The notes under the pieces were generated by a model. The model ran no database searches, was not told the origin of the DNA, and worked only from the letters and a program-made list of their open reading frames with translations. This document shows, one piece after another, positions 5,870-12,121 of a stretch of DNA of 12,121 nucleotides; position 1 is the stretch's first letter, and the number at the start of each line of letters is the position of its first letter. Both the position numbers and the translations under genes were made by a program. The DNA lies in NCBI GenBank assembly GCA_026770585.1, contig MU646529.1, positions 356,551-368,671 on the forward strand, in the 5' to 3' direction. This DNA is from Baffinella frigidus (Eukaryota; Cryptophyceae; Cryptomonadales; Baffinellaceae).

Positions 5870-5995
5870 TACAGGGGTACCTCGCTCACAAGAAAGCGCC
5901 CCCCCCCTAGCTAGGACCACCATAGGGCCCTAGGGATAGGCTTACTGTAGGGTCCTAGGGGGGGGGCGGTTTCTTATGAGCGAGGTACCTCCGTA
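5870..5995. mobile_element. TA-flanked MITE, family A copy 1
   Basis: Ends TACAGGGGTACCTCGCTCAC and (reverse complement) TACGGAGGTACCTCGCTCAT, followed by AAGAAA. C-run/G-run inner arms; core taggaccaccatagggccctaggg. TA at both ends, as for Tc1/mariner-type non-autonomous elements. Inserted in the repeated gene 2 3' end. Confidence 0.85.
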
Positions 5996-6043
5996 TGTCC
6001 CTTCGATAAAGGTCTCTCCACATGTACAATAATGGTGTCTGGC

Positions 6044-6106
6044 GCCGACGGCCTGGAGAAGTGGGATTCGATGCTCCTGAACCACCTGGATAGCGCCGTC
6101 TCCTGA
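6044..6106 (+). pseudogene. Copy 3 of gene 2 C-terminal coding end
   Basis: Reads ADGLEKWDSMLLNHLDSAVS then TGA. Preceded by the same 3'UTR-like block as copy 2 (ggtctctccacatgtacaat). Diverged but still in frame over all 20 codons. Confidence 0.65.
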
Positions 6107-6441
6107 ACCACCTCACAAGCGCTGTTCACACCGCGTGAGCGGGTGGATCGGCGCGTTGTGCCGAGCCTGGGGTTTCTGAGGTCTCTGTGAAAAATGAACG
6201 ATGGCGACGTCCAGCAAACTCGACCCCCCGGCGCTCTTGCAACCACACGACCTTTCGTTTCTCGCCTACTTCCGTTTTTCGCCTACAGCTCATAAGCAAA
6301 CTCGACCCCTCACTGCGTGAGGACCTGGCCCCGGACGAGCCTCGAAAAGTCCCTGCTCAGACGCAGCCTCGGTGGGGTGCATACGTGGCGGCCGTGTTGG
6401 TAGCAGTTAAGGTCTCCCCACATGTACAATAATGGTCTGGC
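6107..6441. other. No gene seen; diverged 3'-end repeats
   Basis: Contains the post-stop repeat (aaccacctcac.agcgctgttcacacc), a word shared with 5847 (gacctggccccggacgagcctcg, here at about 6331) and an internal repeat of agcaaactcgacccc (about 6212 and 6296). Open frames crossing it show no conservation. Confidence 0.55.
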
Positions 6442-6502
6442 GCCGATGGCCCGGAGAAGCGGGATTCCATGCTCATGAACCACCTCAGCAGCGGCTATGT
6501 CT
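6442..6502 (+). pseudogene. Copy 4 of gene 2 C-terminal end, stop lost
   Basis: Reads ADGPEKRDSMLMNHLSS then diverges (ggctatgtctcgagg), so the TGA is lost and the frame runs on. Confidence 0.6.
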
Positions 6503-6572
6503 CGAGGCAGCGAATTCACCGTGAAATCAGTGGGGTTGTACCAGATTACGGCCTGGTCAAACGACCCAGACA

Positions 6573-6693
6573 TACAGGGGTACCTCGATTACAAGAAAAC
6601 GCCTCCCCGTAGGACCCTACAGTAGGCCTATGCCTAGGGCCCTACGGTCGTCCTAGGGGGGTGACGTTTTCTTGTAATCGAGGTACCCCTGTA
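6573..6693. mobile_element. TA-flanked MITE, family A copy 2, perfect ends
   Basis: 121 bp with 29-bp perfect terminal inverted repeats (TACAGGGGTACCTCGATTAC then AAGAAAACG). The core ctacagtaggcctatgcctagggccctacgg is itself nearly palindromic. The best-preserved copy, so probably the most recent. Confidence 0.9.
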
Positions 6694-6746
6694 GCCAATA
6701 GCGTGCATGCGCAAGACCACGCTCCTCGAGATGACCTGACCACTAC

Positions 6747-6851
6747 TATCCCGTAAGTGACCAGTAGGCTCATACGCCCTACGGTAGGGCCCTAGGACCT
6801 GCCTAGGACCTCTTGGCCTGCAAATTTGGGGGCCTGGGCACTTAAGGGATA
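6747..6851. mobile_element. TA-flanked MITE, family B copy 2
   Basis: 105 bp, ends TATCCCGTAAGTGACCAG and (reverse complement) TATCCCTTAAGTGCCCAG. Shares gtaggctcatacgccctacg with copy 1. Confidence 0.8.
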
Positions 6852-7012
6852 CACGCCACCGCCGCTGCCGACCGCGCTCACTTCGAGCCTTCTGAGAGAG
6901 AGAAGGTACAGCCGTAATTGGCGAATGCCAAGCCTGGATCAAGCGCACGATCCCAGCCGTCGGGTGTCACGGCTAGGAGTCCTCATTTTGATTTTTACTG
7001 CAAGCCAGCGGC

Positions 7013-7018
7013 TTTATT
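7013..7018 (-). promoter_or_regulatory. Possible polyadenylation signal, distal copy
   Basis: AATAAA on the minus strand inside the duplicated GGAATAAAGC block downstream of gene 3. Confidence 0.3.
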
Positions 7019-7107
7019 CCACACGCAGACACTACTCCCCGAGCTCACTTGGAGTCCCATGAATTGAGTCTGACGAACAGCAAAGGAAGTGCGTTCACAA
7101 CAGCCGC

Positions 7108-7113
7108 TTTATT
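7108..7113 (-). promoter_or_regulatory. Possible polyadenylation signal of gene 3
   Basis: AATAAA on the minus strand, about 290 bp after the stop at 7399 (about 170 bp without the inserted MITE A3). Confidence 0.4.
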
Positions 7114-7257
7114 CCACACGCCGCAACCGCTGCCCCCCGCGCTCACTTGTAGCAGTTCAACGGGGGAATCCAGAGGGAAAAACGAAGCCTATTTTCGTCG
7201 AAATCCCTTCTATCAGAATGAGTCCTCCTACAATGAGTCCTCCAGAATGAGTCCTCC

Positions 7258-7378
7258 TACAGGGGTACCTCGCTCATAAGAAAGCTCCCCCCCCTAGGAC
7301 CCTACAGTAGGCCCATGCCTAGGGCCCTACGGTGGTCCTATGGGGGGGGGCGTTTCTGATGAGCGAGGTACCTCAGTA
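7258..7378. mobile_element. TA-flanked MITE, family A copy 3
   Basis: 121 bp, ends TACAGGGGTACCTCGCTCAT and (reverse complement) TACTGAGGTACCTCGCTCAT. Core identical in plan to copy 2. The flanks gagtcctcc-TA and TA-agtgagtcctc fit insertion into a TA within a gagtcctc repeat, 20 bp after the gene 3 stop. Confidence 0.85.
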
Positions 7379-7398
7379 AGTGAGTCCTCTCAAACGAC

Positions 7399-12121
<4,723 letters not shown>

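Larger units (their letters stand above)
6878..7152 (-). pseudogene. Serial echoes of gene 3 stop codon and 3'UTR
   Basis: On the minus strand the end of gene 3 (GACTCCAAGTGAG) is echoed at 7045-7056 (GACTCCAAGTGA), and more weakly at 7143-7152 and 6878-6889. Between them is a duplicated 3'UTR block (gcgtgtggaataaagc..ct) at about 7006-7026 and 7103-7123. Further gaggactc words lie at 7218-7257. This mirrors the multiplied 3' end of gene 2. Confidence 0.5.

Noticed and set aside
6310-6573. Minus-strand ORF opposite the gene 2 3' repeats
   Set aside because: No conservation with other copies of the same block, no splice-site context, and it is antisense to a recognisable plus-strand coding remnant.

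Overview
Nuclear DNA of a eukaryote, most likely a microalga. The coding segments are short exons (about 40-140 nt) that join in matching phase across GT-AG (sometimes GC-AG) introns. The window is crowded with plant/algal-type telomere heptamers (CCCTAAA/TTTAGGG) and short TA-flanked inverted-repeat transposons. Two of the spliced genes encode membrane proteins, and one recalls a plant plastid family. No bacterial genes, rRNA, tRNA or CRISPR were found. A prasinophyte-like green alga is a guess.

Three split genes are visible; no single open frame longer than one exon is itself a gene. Gene 1 (minus strand, about 1286 down to 1, running off the left edge) is seen as three candidate exons of unknown function. 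Gene 2 (plus strand, 2432-5620) has six exons joining in phase into a 154-residue C-terminal part of a two-helix membrane protein with an acidic EDPFDG segment. Gene 3 (minus strand, from the right edge at 12121 down to a stop at 7399) has six exons joining in phase into 164 C-terminal residues of a membrane protein that resembles, from memory, the plant plastid family of Arabidopsis At5g03900. Genes 2 and 3 converge. The 1.8 kb between their stop codons holds repeated copies of both 3' ends and five TA-flanked MITEs.

Three patterns stand out. (1) Telomere-like arrays fill several introns and always show the C-rich strand in the sense direction of the host gene: CCCTAAA on plus in gene 2, TTTAGGG on plus in gene 3. 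The C-rich strand contains neither GT nor AG, so it is silent to splicing and also supplies the pyrimidine tract before the acceptor. (2) Nearly every exon is accompanied by truncated copies ('echoes'). Those upstream keep the acceptor and exon start; those downstream keep the exon end and donor. (3) A dispersed element of about 110 bp (here 'R'), with an internal AAGTTGAC/GTCAACTT inverted repeat, is also always in gene-sense orientation and often starts just after a donor site.

Layout: 1-1290 gene 1 exons and echoes with a 22-bp minisatellite; 1290-2430 repeats and a possible transit-peptide ORF; 2432-5620 gene 2; 5620-7399 3'-end repeats and MITEs; 7399-12121 gene 3, whose introns hold telomeric arrays, an (AT)48 tract, a MITE, R elements and an array of exon echoes.
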